A DNA stretch of 64,000 nt from Mnemiopsis leidyi (lineage: Eukaryota; Ctenophora; Tentaculata; Lobata; Bolinopsidae). This document shows, piece after piece, positions 8,201 through 17,700 of the stretch. The first letter of the stretch is position 1. Every line of letters begins with the position of its first letter. Location: contig JH154462.1 in assembly GCA_000226015.1 (NCBI GenBank), positions 81,301 through 145,300 on the forward strand. Direction: 5' to 3'. Below the pieces are notes generated by a model, which was not told the origin of the DNA, did not search any database, and saw nothing but the letters and a program-made list of their open reading frames with translations. The position numbers and the translations under genes were made by a program.

Positions 8201-9768
8201 AACCCCTGATTGTCGATACATTTTTGTAATCTCCTCTCGACGGGAGCAGTTAAATGAGACAAATCTTGCCTTCATATCTTGTTAAAAGCAAAGGTAATAG
8301 CCCTCTTCAGAGCTGCTATACTGGTAAACGGCTCTCTACTTGGACTGAATATGATACTCTTAACCTTTGGCCACAGCCAAAAGTCAGCGGGAGTCAAATC
8401 CGGTGAATAGGGCTGCCAGGAGAGGGGAAAATACTTCCCTACTGCTCTACCAGGAAAATGCTCCATAATCAGCTGTCTGGACTTCATGGCGGTATGAGAG
8501 GACGCTCCGTCTTGCATGAACCAAGAAGACCTCAGCTTACGCTGTTACTAAGCTTATCAACAAACCAAGTCAACAATCTGCGTATGTATCCTCATCAATA
8601 TTGATATGTGAGCCATTTTTGTGAAAAAAGTAAGGGCCAATAAGGCCTTTTGAGCTTACTGCGGCCCAAACCACGACTTTTATAGGCACAATCTGACTTT
8701 CAACAGGCCTCATGGCATCCTTATTAATCGTCCAGTAGTACTGATTCTTTTTTTGAGCAATACCGTCACTGTAAAACCATGATTCGTCTGAAAACCAGAC
8801 CTTAGGCAAGATTCTCCGTTTTCCTAATAAGGCCTGGCTAGCTTCAACTCTTGTCGCTCTCTGCCGATCTGTTAACTGCATGCGAATTTTCGCTTTGTAG
8901 GCTTTATTCAGTAACCTTCGGCGAAGAATCAAGGATACTTTTTGTTTCGAAATGTCCAACCTTCTTGACGCAGTGCGCAGAGAAAGAAGAATTGATTGTT
9001 TTGATACAAACGTTCGACTTTTCTGACTTCGGTTGCTGTTATTGCTGAAACTGACCCTTTCCTGCGGTCCCCGACCGTCCCATGGTCCTCAAACATGTGC
9101 ACAACCCTTTGGAGAGTACTATTACTAATCGCGGGTAAATTTTTAGTGTGGTATCTGCGTCTTTTCCTGAACGAGCGGTGAACTTTGACCCGAGAGCTGG
9201 TGTAAAGCCACGATTTCAAGAGCATATTTTTTATTCTCTAAACTTAACATCAGAGAATAGAACCATAACTACACGACATGATTATCTAGCTGTAAGGTAC
9301 TCAAATGTTCATCGATTATCTCTCATCTCACGCGAAATTTGAGTCTTTATCTTGATCAGAAATGATTTTACAGCCATTTAGATTTTACGCACTTAACCGG
9401 GACACCCTATACATACTTTAAGTTTACATACTTAAACTTTATATACTTAAGCTTTACATACATTACACACTTTACAGTTTACATGCTTAATTACATACAT
9501 ACTTCAAGTAACTTAAGGCACTGCATAGATTATGATGTATATTATTGGTTAGGAACTGAGTAAATTCAAATGTCGAGGACTGATTTACCTCTTTAACAGT
9601 AGGTTTAGCATTTGCAGTACATCCAAGTTTCAGTGTGTCGTCAACAGTTGCCGTTACACTGCTCGCTGCCGCCTTCATTTCTATTTCTTGTTCTGTGTGA
9701 GCAAAGCTTAGAGTAAGAGTTGCAAAAACTAAACCTTTAAGTCCATCGATTGATATGAATATTATCAT
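2128..9768 (-). CDS. Ig gene A: secreted or surface protein with six Ig domains and a partial seventh (17 exons)
   Basis: Exons by eye (minus strand): 9768-9589, 7552-7414, 7281-7194, 7055-6959, 6706-6578, 6430-6355, 6105-6004, 5803-5732, 5579-5439, 5215-5037, 4881-4767, 4477-4391, 4214-4124, 3727-3567, 3412-3225, 2644-2539 and 2297-2128. All introns read GT-AG and all phases join, giving about 706 residues. The start Met at 9768 opens a hydrophobic signal peptide (residues about 1-25) and an in-frame stop lies just upstream. Six Ig domains show the B-strand Cys, C-strand Trp and a F-strand Y-x-C or related Cys motif. The seventh has only its first half and no F-strand Cys. No transmembrane segment or GPI signal is found, so the product is either secreted and truncated or continued by exons I cannot see. 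Likely role: adhesion or recognition (inference). Intron 1 holds a mariner insertion and the intron of Ig6 a donor-site minisatellite. Confidence 0.82.
2539..3412 (-). CDS. Gene A exons 15-16: Ig6, split by an intron that begins with a donor minisatellite
   Basis: Exon 15 (3412-3225) has IELSCTVSSKPAP and MEWYFGN and ends SSKYT|GTGAGT in phase 0. Exon 16 (2644-2539) starts VNALSGPTEGKYRCLGYH and leaves in phase 1 at GTGAGT. The spliced SSKYT-VNALSG gives a normal E-F region. The 580-bp intron is mostly the 36-bp array described separately. Because that array is open in this frame, exon 15 could be extended to any of five further intact in-frame donors (GT at 3152, 3116, 3080, 3044, 3008) before the TGA at 2988. 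Confidence 0.83.
2797..3240. repeat. 36-bp minisatellite carrying a splice donor in every unit
   Basis: Twelve visible copies of a 36-bp unit with a 14-N gap (2931-2944) inside; the five copies from 3008 to 3152 and the two flanking ones are almost identical. On the minus strand each unit holds AAATACACA|GTGAGTTG, a copy of the exon 15 end and its donor. Eleven copies keep GTGAGT; one (3188) is ATGAGT. Units near the gap have one-base deletions that break the reading frame. Confidence 0.9.
3567..4477 (-). CDS. Gene A exons 12-14: Ig5
   Basis: Exon 12 (4477-4391) has LKLTCTAAG, exon 13 (4214-4124) LPRPTSIVWSRK, exon 14 (3727-3567) LTISNTEYNDDGTYNCYADN. Phases are 1, 1, 2 and 1. This is the most canonical domain of the gene, with the N-x-D-D-G-x-Y-x-C signature complete. 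Confidence 0.84.
4767..5215 (-). CDS. Gene A exons 10-11: Ig4
   Basis: Exon 10 (5215-5037) enters in phase 1 and has AKLTCVATGYP and IVWSVDT. It leaves in phase 0 at a weak donor, GAG|GTTTTG. Exon 11 (4881-4767) has VLTIKKLEAVDDKTYNCTAQ, the E and F strands, and leaves in phase 1 at GTAGGT. Confidence 0.82.
5439..6105 (-). CDS. Gene A exons 7-9: Ig3
   Basis: Exon 7 (6105-6004) has SLTCFCSGVPLP with an extra Cys after the B-strand Cys. Exon 8 (5803-5732) has VLWKKNGVTI. Exon 9 (5579-5439) has IATHTCQCNNS, again with an extra Cys next to the F-strand Cys, so a second disulfide within the domain is likely. All junctions are phase 1. The donor of exon 7 (GTTTGG) is weak; the others are GTAAGT. 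Confidence 0.82.
6355..7055 (-). CDS. Gene A exons 4-6: Ig2
   Basis: Exon 4 (7055-6959) has VVITCTAQGSPKP, exon 5 (6706-6578) starts with WFLGST and exon 6 (6430-6355) with DYVCEATNY. Introns are phase 2 (entry), 0, 0 and 1 (exit). The donors are GTACGT, GTATTT and GTGAGT. This is a complete I-set-like Ig domain spread over three exons. Confidence 0.82.
7194..7552 (-). CDS. Gene A exons 2-3: rest of Ig1
   Basis: Exon 2 (7552-7414) starts after CTTCCAG in phase 0 with VTWYVNN (strand C) and ends IKDGG in phase 1. Exon 3 (7281-7194) continues G-TYKCEGNN, the F-strand Cys motif, and ends phase 2 before GTAAGT. Together with exon 1 this gives a complete Ig fold with the Cys-Trp-Cys pattern. Confidence 0.8.
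7588..8045. repeat. Short-unit minisatellites (ACATGTACGGT and GTACGGTACTTGTT types)
   Basis: Bases 7588-7835 are about 22 copies of an 11-bp unit of the form CATGTACGGTA. From about 7905 to 8045 a related 14-bp form with TTGT follows. The unit is nearly self-complementary (GTACATGTAC, ACGGTACATGTACCGT), so the region can form hairpins. Open frames through it on both strands are artefacts. It sits in intron 1 of gene A, directly beside the mariner element. Confidence 0.85.
8074..9411 (-). mobile_element. Mariner/Tc1-type DNA transposon, decayed, in intron 1 of gene A
   Basis: Terminal inverted repeats of about 35 bp: left end 8074-8112 and right end 9411-9373 share GTCCC and then TTAAGTGCGTAAAATCTAAA, with a TATA/TA target context at both ends. 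The element encloses the transposase remnant 8191-9225 on the minus strand. Its length (about 1.34 kb) is normal for mariner. The ends still match closely while the gene is broken, so the copy is not ancient but is dead on its own. Confidence 0.9.
8191..9225 (-). pseudogene. Mariner transposase, at least three frameshifts and a stop
   Basis: The pieces in order are a helix-turn-helix N-terminal part (9225-8929), a middle part with the first catalytic Asp in WFSDESWF (8959-8570), and a C-terminal part with the second Asp in MQDGASSHT and the third in QPYSPDLTPADFWLW (8517-8272). The natural tail up to a TGA at 8191-8193 follows an internal TGA. Frames change near 8960, near 8575 and near 8530. 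36 residues separate the second and third Asp, so this is a DDD (not DDE) enzyme, near the DD37D/maT-like mariners by spacing. The protein cuts and pastes the element at TA sites; this copy cannot encode it. Confidence 0.9.
9412..9520. repeat. Degenerate ACATACTTTA/ACTTAAG tract
   Basis: Imperfect short repeats (CATACTTAA and CTTTACATAC variants) fill the space between the mariner end and exon 1 of gene A. Nothing else is seen there. Confidence 0.5.
9589..9768 (-). CDS. Gene A exon 1: signal peptide and first half of Ig1
   Basis: Starts with MIIFISIDGLKGLVFATLTL, a hydrophobic leader with likely cleavage after about residue 24. It runs into Ig strand B (LKLGCTANAKP). It ends KE|GTAAAT in phase 0. 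The in-frame TAA three codons or fewer before the ATG supports the start. An additional upstream noncoding exon cannot be excluded. Confidence 0.75.
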
Positions 9769-10059
9769 GATTTAATTGAGTTAATGACTTACAAATTTCG
9801 CACTGTGAAATTAATTAATTAATCAATTTTGTTCTCGAGGATGCTTCAAAATCAGATCGTTTTGAAAGCCAGGTTAAGGAGTAGGTATAATTATATATTT
9901 AATTTCAGTTTCACTGAACGTTGTAACCAACTTTTGTGATCTGTTTTAGTTATAGTTTGTTTCGCGTTGTGATTTCCGCTTTACCGGGCTTTCTCTCTTC
10001 GGTCCCCTCCGACACAGATTGAGGTTTCTAATCAAACCCGGCTTTGAGCTGCGTGAGTC

Positions 10060-10960
10060 GGGCATATCACCCCAACACTTCAAGTTCAAGTTAAACTTAA
10101 ACCACATGAAACCTACACGGACACCCAAGCGTCGACTTAAGGTGGCCTCCTGTAGGACATTACCTTTACTATCAATAGTAATACCACTGAAAACCTCGTC
10201 ACCTTCTTTTATGTTTTAGTAATAGTAATACCATGACCACTGAAAACCTCATCACCTTCTATGGCTGTAAAAGTTAAACCTTGAAATCAATGGTTCCCTC
10301 TACTCTCAGTCCCAAGACAAAGGTTAGGCTATGGTATCTCATCTTATAGTCGAATTCGCTGAGATTAGACAGCTACAGACAGATCAGACCGAAACCTGAT
10401 TTATACCCTCGTCTCCCGACCATCTTTCTAGTCTTTCTCACACTTCTTAGACGACAGCCTTGTAGCTGTATTTGTACTAAGAGCTTCCTTTACTAATGAT
10501 GACCAACATAGGACGTTTGAATCGGACCGATTGCGCGCTGGCATATGAAAATTGTGCCTAAGGCTAACTCCTTCGATAAAAGAAAGCCTACCCACACCAA
10601 TCTCATTTTCAATTATCCTACCTCCTATCAACTCTACGAAGAACGGCGTGATCAGATTCAGATCCTTGGCAAATTTTTAACTCTGCTCCCTCGACAAAGA
10701 TCACCCCAACGGTGACACTTCAACGACATGAAACCTACAAGTACACCCAAGGTCGACTCGAGATGGCCTCCCGCTGAATATCACCTTCACTACCAATAGT
10801 CATACCACTGAAAACCTCATCACATTCACCTTCTATGCCTGGAAAAGTGAAACCCTTCCGAAAATTTATTCTCTATTCGCTTCGAATGAGGGTCGGACAT
10901 AGTCAGACTCAGACGAGTGGGACTCAGGGACTATGGTATCTCTTCGTCAAATTCGCTGAG
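10060..10960. repeat. Diverged duplicated segment, two copies
   Basis: Bases about 10060-10380 and 10690-10960 share ordered blocks: CACCCCAAC, then CACATGAAACCTACA or CGACATGAAACCTACA, ACACCCAAG, GTCGACT, GGTGGCCTCC or GATGGCCTCC, AATACCACTGAAAACCTC or ATACCACTGAAAACCTC, TATGGTATCTC and ATTCGCTGAGATTA. A shorter third echo of the AAAACCTC-TCACCTTCT block lies near 10225-10260. The copies differ by many substitutions and indels, so the event is old. Nature unknown; an old mobile-element fragment is possible. Confidence 0.6.
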
Positions 10961-12521
10961 ATTAATATTAGTCTGGAGACAGAACTACAAACCGTCAGAC
11001 ACGGCTGTTTTCTTAACAGATTGCAAGTCCCTCCTCAACGCAGCACCACCAATCACCATCAAGGACGCAGTACGCGCCACAGATACCTCCCAGCTCCTCG
11101 ACGAAAATACCCCAGCAGACAGGTTCCTGAGAACTCCCTCTACGTCTCCCTCCCCTCTTCCCATCCATCTATACAAACCCTTGAAGAAAATCATGGGACA
11201 TCACACACTCCTCCTTCACGACCTTACTCGACCTACACACTCCTCCCCCTCTCTAGTCCGATTAAGTTTAACAAAACCGGAACCAGAATCTACACAATTT
11301 AGTTATCACCAATATCTGTGGATTTTTAGCTGGGACTTTTTTGTAGTACTTCCATGATTAATTATCTAATTTCAAGGTAGTAAGGTGCTTTATATGATAT
11401 GAAATCAAAATAAAGTAAAAGTAATACTCAGGTTGTGGTATTTCAAATTCATCCTTCGAGTCAGCGTTTTAACTAAAACATAAATAATTAATTTCTCGCG
11501 TAAAACTTAAACTTAAAGTTTTTAAATAAAACTCTCGCGATAAAGCCAGGTTAAACACAAATCTGTTTCAAATGGCAAAATTACAAAATTGAAATATCAT
11601 ATTTAAAGTGGTACTTCTTTCAGGCACAAATATGTGGAACTTTTATGGAAACACTTAAAAACTGTGACGTCATAAAACTGGCGATGACGTCATAATTATA
11701 AACGAAAATCATATCCATCATCGACTTAAAGAGCGTGGGGACAATCCATTGTTATTGGAGTATCTCTTTGAGGTTTGAGCAATCTTCCTAGGGTTCTGTC
11801 GAGTTCGGTCCCATAATTCCAGAAATTGTATATACTCGAAATTCGCTGGTTTCCAACAAATTAAACATTTAAGGTTCGCAGGTTCGCATCTTGATATTTC
11901 TGATTTGAGAAGTCACCGTACAATCTTTAAGATGAAGATCGTTACTTGATCTGACGGTGAAATCTGCAGTTCGCAGTATCTAGAAGAAACAAGGTAGAAA
12001 GTTGAAGAAACCGATGGATTTGGAGCAGCTGAATCGAAATCCCAGAAAATGAATCCTAAAATAAATGTCAAACATTTTCTACGTGTACGACGTCTTTTCT
12101 TTCAGTCACATACGGGCAGCCAGCTTTGCTGCTATCGTTTCAAAAACCGAAATGATATTCTCAATAATAAATATATACATAACATTATACAAAGCAAAAG
12201 TCAGAGTCAAAATATAGCCAACAAAGTTTGGCTACGTAATTGAGGGTTGCAGCGACCAATAAATAAAAATTACTTAATCATCAACCTCGACGACGGATAG
12301 AACTGTTATAATCCTAATAGTACAAGCAGCAATCATAGAAACTATATCCTAAAATTTTCCAGAGGGATACAAAACTTAAACACTATTTTATCTTCGCTTT
12401 CATGATGTAAACAAAATAAATTCAAGCTATTCAACCTAATCATCAGCTAGAGAGAACTTTGAGTACAATTCTAGAATGTCTCATAAATCTTTAAGGGAAA
12501 GCTATAAAAAAGGACTCGTAA

Positions 12522-12790
12522 CGTCACATCACGTAACCATGGTAACATCACGTAACAGTGGAAACATCACGTAACCATGGAAACATCACGTAACCATGGA
12601 AACATCACGTAACAGTGGAAACATCACGTAACATCCCGTTACCATGGAAACATCACATAACCATTAACCATGGTAACATCACGTAACCGTAGCAACATCA
12701 CTTAACAACCCGTTACCATGGAAACATCACATAACCATGGCAACATCTCGTTTGATCACGGACGATCACACTTCATCACGTAACGTAACG
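12522..12790. repeat. CATCACGTAACCATGG minisatellite
   Basis: About twelve imperfect copies of an 18- to 27-bp unit built from CATCACGTAACCATGGAAA. Most copies contain the palindrome CCATGG. Variation in unit length and sequence suggests an older array than the 36-bp one. Confidence 0.8.
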
Positions 12791-13298
12791 CATAATCGTT
12801 ACAATTACAAATGACAAAATGCCAAGATGCCAGTGGAAGTAAAATATAAATACTGCAACTTGAAAGTCAACAGGTGATGTTGCCATGGTATTGCGATGTT
12901 TCCATAGTTACATAATTGTGTAAAATTGATTAAACGAAACTTTACCTAAGCTACTATAAATCAACTTAGAGACTTCAAAAAACTAATAGCAAACATAGTT
13001 AAATACAGATTTAGATTGTAAAAGAAGTCTCTCTCCTCAAAAGTGTAAAGTTATTAACTTACGAAATTTCTTTTTTCGGCAAGTCAAATTTAAAAGATTA
13101 AACGGTATCCTTTCCAATGTAACACGTTATCTGACTTTAACAAATTTGGAGTCTTTAAGTTGCACGCCATTACAAATTGTGACCAAAGACAAGATGTTCC
13201 GATTTGCTGAGGGTCGAGAAAACAGTTGTTAAGTTGTAAAGTTGCTCCCGCGCCAATAAGTTTGTAACTCTGTATTTCCATTTTCACGTGTTGTGCTC

Positions 13299-13490
13299 TT
13301 GTCTGTCTGTTTGTCAGTCTGTTTGTCAGTCAGTTTGTCAGTCAGTTTGTCAGTCAGTTTGTCAGTCAGCTTGTCTGTCTGTTTGTCAGTCTGTTTGTCA
13401 GTAGTTTGTCGGTCCGTTTGTTGGTTCGTTTGTCAGTCAGCTTGTCTGTCAGCTTGTCAGTCAGTTTGTCAGTAAGTCCGTCTGTTTGCA
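13299..13490. repeat. GTTTGTCAGTCA minisatellite
   Basis: About 15 copies of a 12-bp unit, GTCAGTCAGTTT and variants. The frames through it (repeated Leu-Ser-Val or Leu-Thr-Asp-Lys) are artefacts. Confidence 0.85.
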
Positions 13491-14135
13491 GTTCAGTAGG
13501 ATTTTTCAGCAAAAAAAGATTTTGCAATTTGCATATGCACAGAGCAGTAAACAAGAAGTTCTTGAAGAACTAAGAAATCAGCAAATATGAGCATACGTAA
13601 TCTATAATTTCTCTATTGATAAACAAGCACATTCTTTTTTAACCAAACGAATGGAGTTTAATCAGGATTTTAAGTACAGGAGATTAAAAAACTGATGTGC
13701 ACTGAGCAGGTGTTGGCATTTTCATGAAATGAAATTTGAATCAATGGGAATGAAATTATTCCATTCCATGTATTGTTTGACTCTGATAAGTTGTTCACAG
13801 TCATAACAGTCAAGAGAAATTTTCTGTCAGTCTTAGATAAACGCGGAGCAACTTTTAAGGAGAATTTTAGATCTAACCATTAATAAGCCTCGAATCCAAC
13901 TAAATTTTCTGTTTCGCAAGAAGAAATTTGTTCACAAACCCGCGCGCCTTTTTCTGTGGTCACAATTTTGGTTTACGGTTACCTATTTGCCATCACCCTA
14001 AACATCAATCATCCTTTCTGCATTTCTTCTGCTTCATTAATAACTTAGAAACTGAACACTCTCATACTTCAGACTTGCATCTCTCTCTCACAATCACTAT
14101 TTAGCACGAGAAGGGATAACCCAGTATCCCGCCCC

Positions 14136-14747
14136 TCAAAGCATGGACAATATAAGCGCGAAAATGGCCCAAGTCCAAAACGCAGAGCTGTGCCTGGCAG
14201 CCCCGCTGTCGGCGGGCAGCGGCGAGGGGTTTAAATCACCTATGGTAAGTGTCACTTCACTGGTCGCTGAGTGGGTGTATTCTGGTTGGTAGTTGAGTGC
14301 GCGGCTCACCGCCGTGCACGTGTAAACGCCTCCATCCGTAAAGCCGATGTTCTTAATGACGAGCTTGTGGGAGGTGGGGCTGTCTATGACGTAGGGCGAG
14401 TGTGAACTTTGTGTGTTTGTTATCTGCTGGTTGTCTGGAGGGAGGGAAATGTAAGTTTTGTACAAATGTGTATAGATAGATAGATAGATTGATCTATAGA
14501 TAGATCTATAGATCACAAGATATTTACAAAAGTTAATAGTAGCTATTATCACTAATAGACTATAAGAAATACAATTCAAATTTAAAGCAATAAGTAATGC
14601 TAATGAATTAATTGGCTAAATGCTGATTTTAAGACATACTGTAAGACCAGGATACATCGGGATAAGGATAGCCCGTCACAGCACAGGATAGACTAGCTTC
14701 ACTGTTAATTAGGGTGACATCAGCTGAAGCTGTAGCTGTAACTTTCT
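14136..14747 (-). CDS. Gene B exons 16-17: Ig5 and GPI-like C-terminus
   Basis: Exon 16 (14747-14640) has ASLSCAVTGYP and VSWSY. Exon 17 (14434-14136) has LVIKNIGFTDGGVYTCTAVS, then a linker rich in Pro, Ser and Ala ending SGAARHSS, then FWTWAIFALILSML and TGA. Small residues followed by a short spacer and a terminal hydrophobic run with no basic tail fit a GPI attachment signal. A single-pass membrane end without a cytoplasmic tail is the alternative. Confidence 0.82.
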
Positions 14748-17700
14748 CTGAAAATAATATTGGGGTTAAAAATTTGATCGAACGAGCATGTTTACTATGA
14801 TTTGTATACTATGTGCTGAACCATATTGATAAAGCGCAATATACTGAATATTCTTGACCAAAGTTTTAAGAATTCCGAATCTCACATCCAAAATGGGCAG
14901 TGTCCCAGATTGATGCGAACTGTAACCTACCCGTTATCATGACGAAAGTCATCTTCTGTTTCCAATGTTTTGAGTTGAAGGCGACACATTGATAGACACC
15001 ACTGTCTCTACTGTCGTAGGAGGTGAAGGTTAAACCTACGTTCTCTTTAAAGGTGTAGCGAGATGACAGGTCCAGGAGGGCACCGTTCTTCAGAAACCTG
15101 GGGTTTGGAGAATCTTTGAAACGATCTTTAAGATGGACGAGAAACAACATTTCAACTTTTTAATGTTGAACTTTAAGGAGGGGGGTTAAAACAGACTGAT
15201 AAAATAAGAAAGCAAATAGATATAACAATTCTAGGACGGAAAAAATTGGGGATCTAGGGTCCTGTTGGCCTTCTTTCTTAAAAAGCAACTACTACAGCAT
15301 CAAAACTGCTGTACGAACCTGACTTGGTCAGCCCCAGTAGCAGTGCAGGGGATAAAGATACTTTTAGCTTCCTCCCCCTGGTACACATCGTGGATGTAGA
15401 GACTAGCGGGGGTCTGTGTGATCGTGATGTCCGGAACTGTCGCTGTGGAGGATCGGTTATTTGGTGACAATTTTCTGAGTTAGTTTTGGAATCATTAGAA
15501 TGTTTCAGTTAAGCTTAAGTTAGAAAGTATAAGAGTAGCAGCTTACTTTTTAAGTAACCAACAGTTTAAAAAACTTACTAGATTCCTTGACTTTGAGGGT
15601 GATGTATGAGTCCGTGTTTCCCTTGGTATTAAGACAGGAGCACTTGTAAAGTCCGGCATCAGTTGTTTTAGCGTTCGAGATTGTCACCTGAGCATTTATA
15701 TTTGTTTACGAATTTCTTGTTAGGTTTAAAGACAGTGAATGATTTCTCCATAAGTCCATACCCGGTAAATTCAGCGCGCATTCTTTCGTTTTCACGGATA
15801 CAGAAGGGCTTCTTTACATCTAGAAAATGGTAAATCTACCAACATTGCAGTACCGATCTGTTCGGCTCTGAACCCTTCAAACCTGTCTGCCGAAGTCACT
15901 AAGAACAATCCTATCGCTGAAACTAAGAGCAGTTCCGTCTCCCACCGTCCAGGTGTAAGTCATTGTGGCGGGGTGACCTACACCAAGACAGTACAGTTCT
16001 ACTGTGCTTCCTTTTTCTACTGTGATTTGTCCTTCTTTCAGTACTGTCGGCTTGACATCCACCAGAGAAGAATCTAGAAAATATTGATACATTTGAATAA
16101 AAAGATTTAAAAGAAGATTAACTTGTTTAAAATTTGAAAAACAAGCGAGTTTATGTGTGACCGAATCGATGTCAAGCCGAGAAGACTTTAACTTAAAATC
16201 TAAACAGTATCTGCTATATAACAAACCTGAACTAGCTAAGTTTTGAACGTTGTACTCCTTGAGGTCGAAGTACTGGCCGGTTTTGGAGTTGGTAGCCCGA
16301 CATTTGTAGACGCCATTGTGAGCGGTCGTCATGCTCATCAGAACTAGACTGTTCTTGCTTACCGTGTAAGTTTCTAGAACAGAGGTAAAGTGTTTATTTT
16401 GAATTGGGAAAAGATGAACAAAGAAGGTTGTTGCCTTTGAATGAAACAGAAAAAGCGATACAATTCGGATGTTTATTCAATTGGATGTATAATTGAATAT
16501 TGTACAATTGGATGTTCATTCAATTAAAAAATGTAAATTTTTAGATGAGAGAGCGATTAAATTCTTAATGTGTTCTTGTAGTTGTTGAAATTATCAGGAC
16601 TACGTAAACTACTCAAAATCATAGGAATATTCTAACGCACCACTGTGGTATTGGAATTCCTCCCCTTCAAAAGGATAGACGAAGGCTCCCTCATCTTTAA
16701 AAACCTCATTGTTTTTATACCATGTTATGGTTGCGGGAGGATTACTGAAATTGAGGAGGTAAAAACGAGAAACTTCGATTGTAAGTTTTGTGTAAATATG
16801 AATGGGAGTTGACCAGATATGTTTTTCATTTTTCAAGTACATTTGACTATTTCAAGTAGATTTGAGCTTTTTCAAGTAGATCTGATCTATTTCAAGAACA
16901 TTTGATCTGTTTCAAGTAGATTTGATCTGTTTCAAGTAGATTTGATCTGTTTCAAGTAGATTTGATCTGTTTCAATTGAGTTTGATCTGTTTCAATTGAG
17001 TTTGATCTGTTTCAAGTACATATGATCTGTTTCAAGTACATTTGATCTGTTTCAAGTAGATTTGGTCTGTTTCAAGTACATTTGATCGGGATTCTGGAAC
17101 AGCCATGTAACTGTAAGATCTGTTTACAGAACATTCGGCATAAGTTTATTATCTACAAAATAAAAGAAATGCTAAAGCTTACCTATCGATTTGAGGACAA
17201 TCCAATATGAGGACGTCTTCGGCAAGTAAGCTGACTTTATTTTCTATCTGTTTACTTGCGGGCGTCTTAAGATCTGATAATTTAACGTTTAAATATTTTC
17301 AAACACAAGAAAATGGTTACAGTAAGTTTCTCATCAAACTAAAACATAGTACACAGTTATTGTGGAAATTCAAGATCTGCGTGCACCAAAGATAATTCTA
17401 GGAAAATAATTGTGCTAAAAGAGATTGGCAATCAACAATATCCAATTGCAGAGTTGCATGAAATAATCAACTGTCAATAAGAATATGATCTTTCTTGCAA
17501 TCACGATAAATTCAAAAGTGTTTAATTTAAAACTAAATCAGACAACATTTTTATCGGAAATACTGAATCATCTGGCAGATTATTGGAGCATTGGGTCGAA
17601 AATAGAATTCAGATCAGATGCAAAGAAATTTAGAGATTAAAGCAGATTGGTTGCTTCACAACAATACTACATTCGTAAATACCTTCAATGGGTGGGACTA

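Larger units (their letters stand above)
9769..14135. other. Intergenic stretch between Ig genes A and B
   Basis: No exon with splice signals and a recognisable domain was found on either strand. The stretch should hold the gene A promoter and the gene B 3' UTR. No clear TATA box for A and no AATAAA close to the B stop was seen. It contains a diverged duplication (10060-10380 and 10690-10960) and two minisatellites, listed separately. Two overlapping plus-strand open frames at 10835-11357 have no recognisable domain. Confidence 0.5.

Noticed and set aside
10917-11357. Plus ORF with AVFLTDCKSLLNA, vaguely like an RNase H strand
   Set aside because: The match is one short motif; no other catalytic residues or reverse-transcriptase remains are nearby.
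13293-13554. Repetitive ORFs (Leu-Ser-Val and Lys-Leu-Thr-Asp)
   Set aside because: Translations of the 12-bp GTTTGTCAGTCA minisatellite.
17207-17322. Plus-strand open frame starting with a hydrophobic leader and followed by GTAAGT, like a signal-peptide exon
   Set aside because: The opposite strand is exon 9 of gene B, which joins in phase to both neighbours and gives a proper Ig B strand; the plus frame has no continuing exon.
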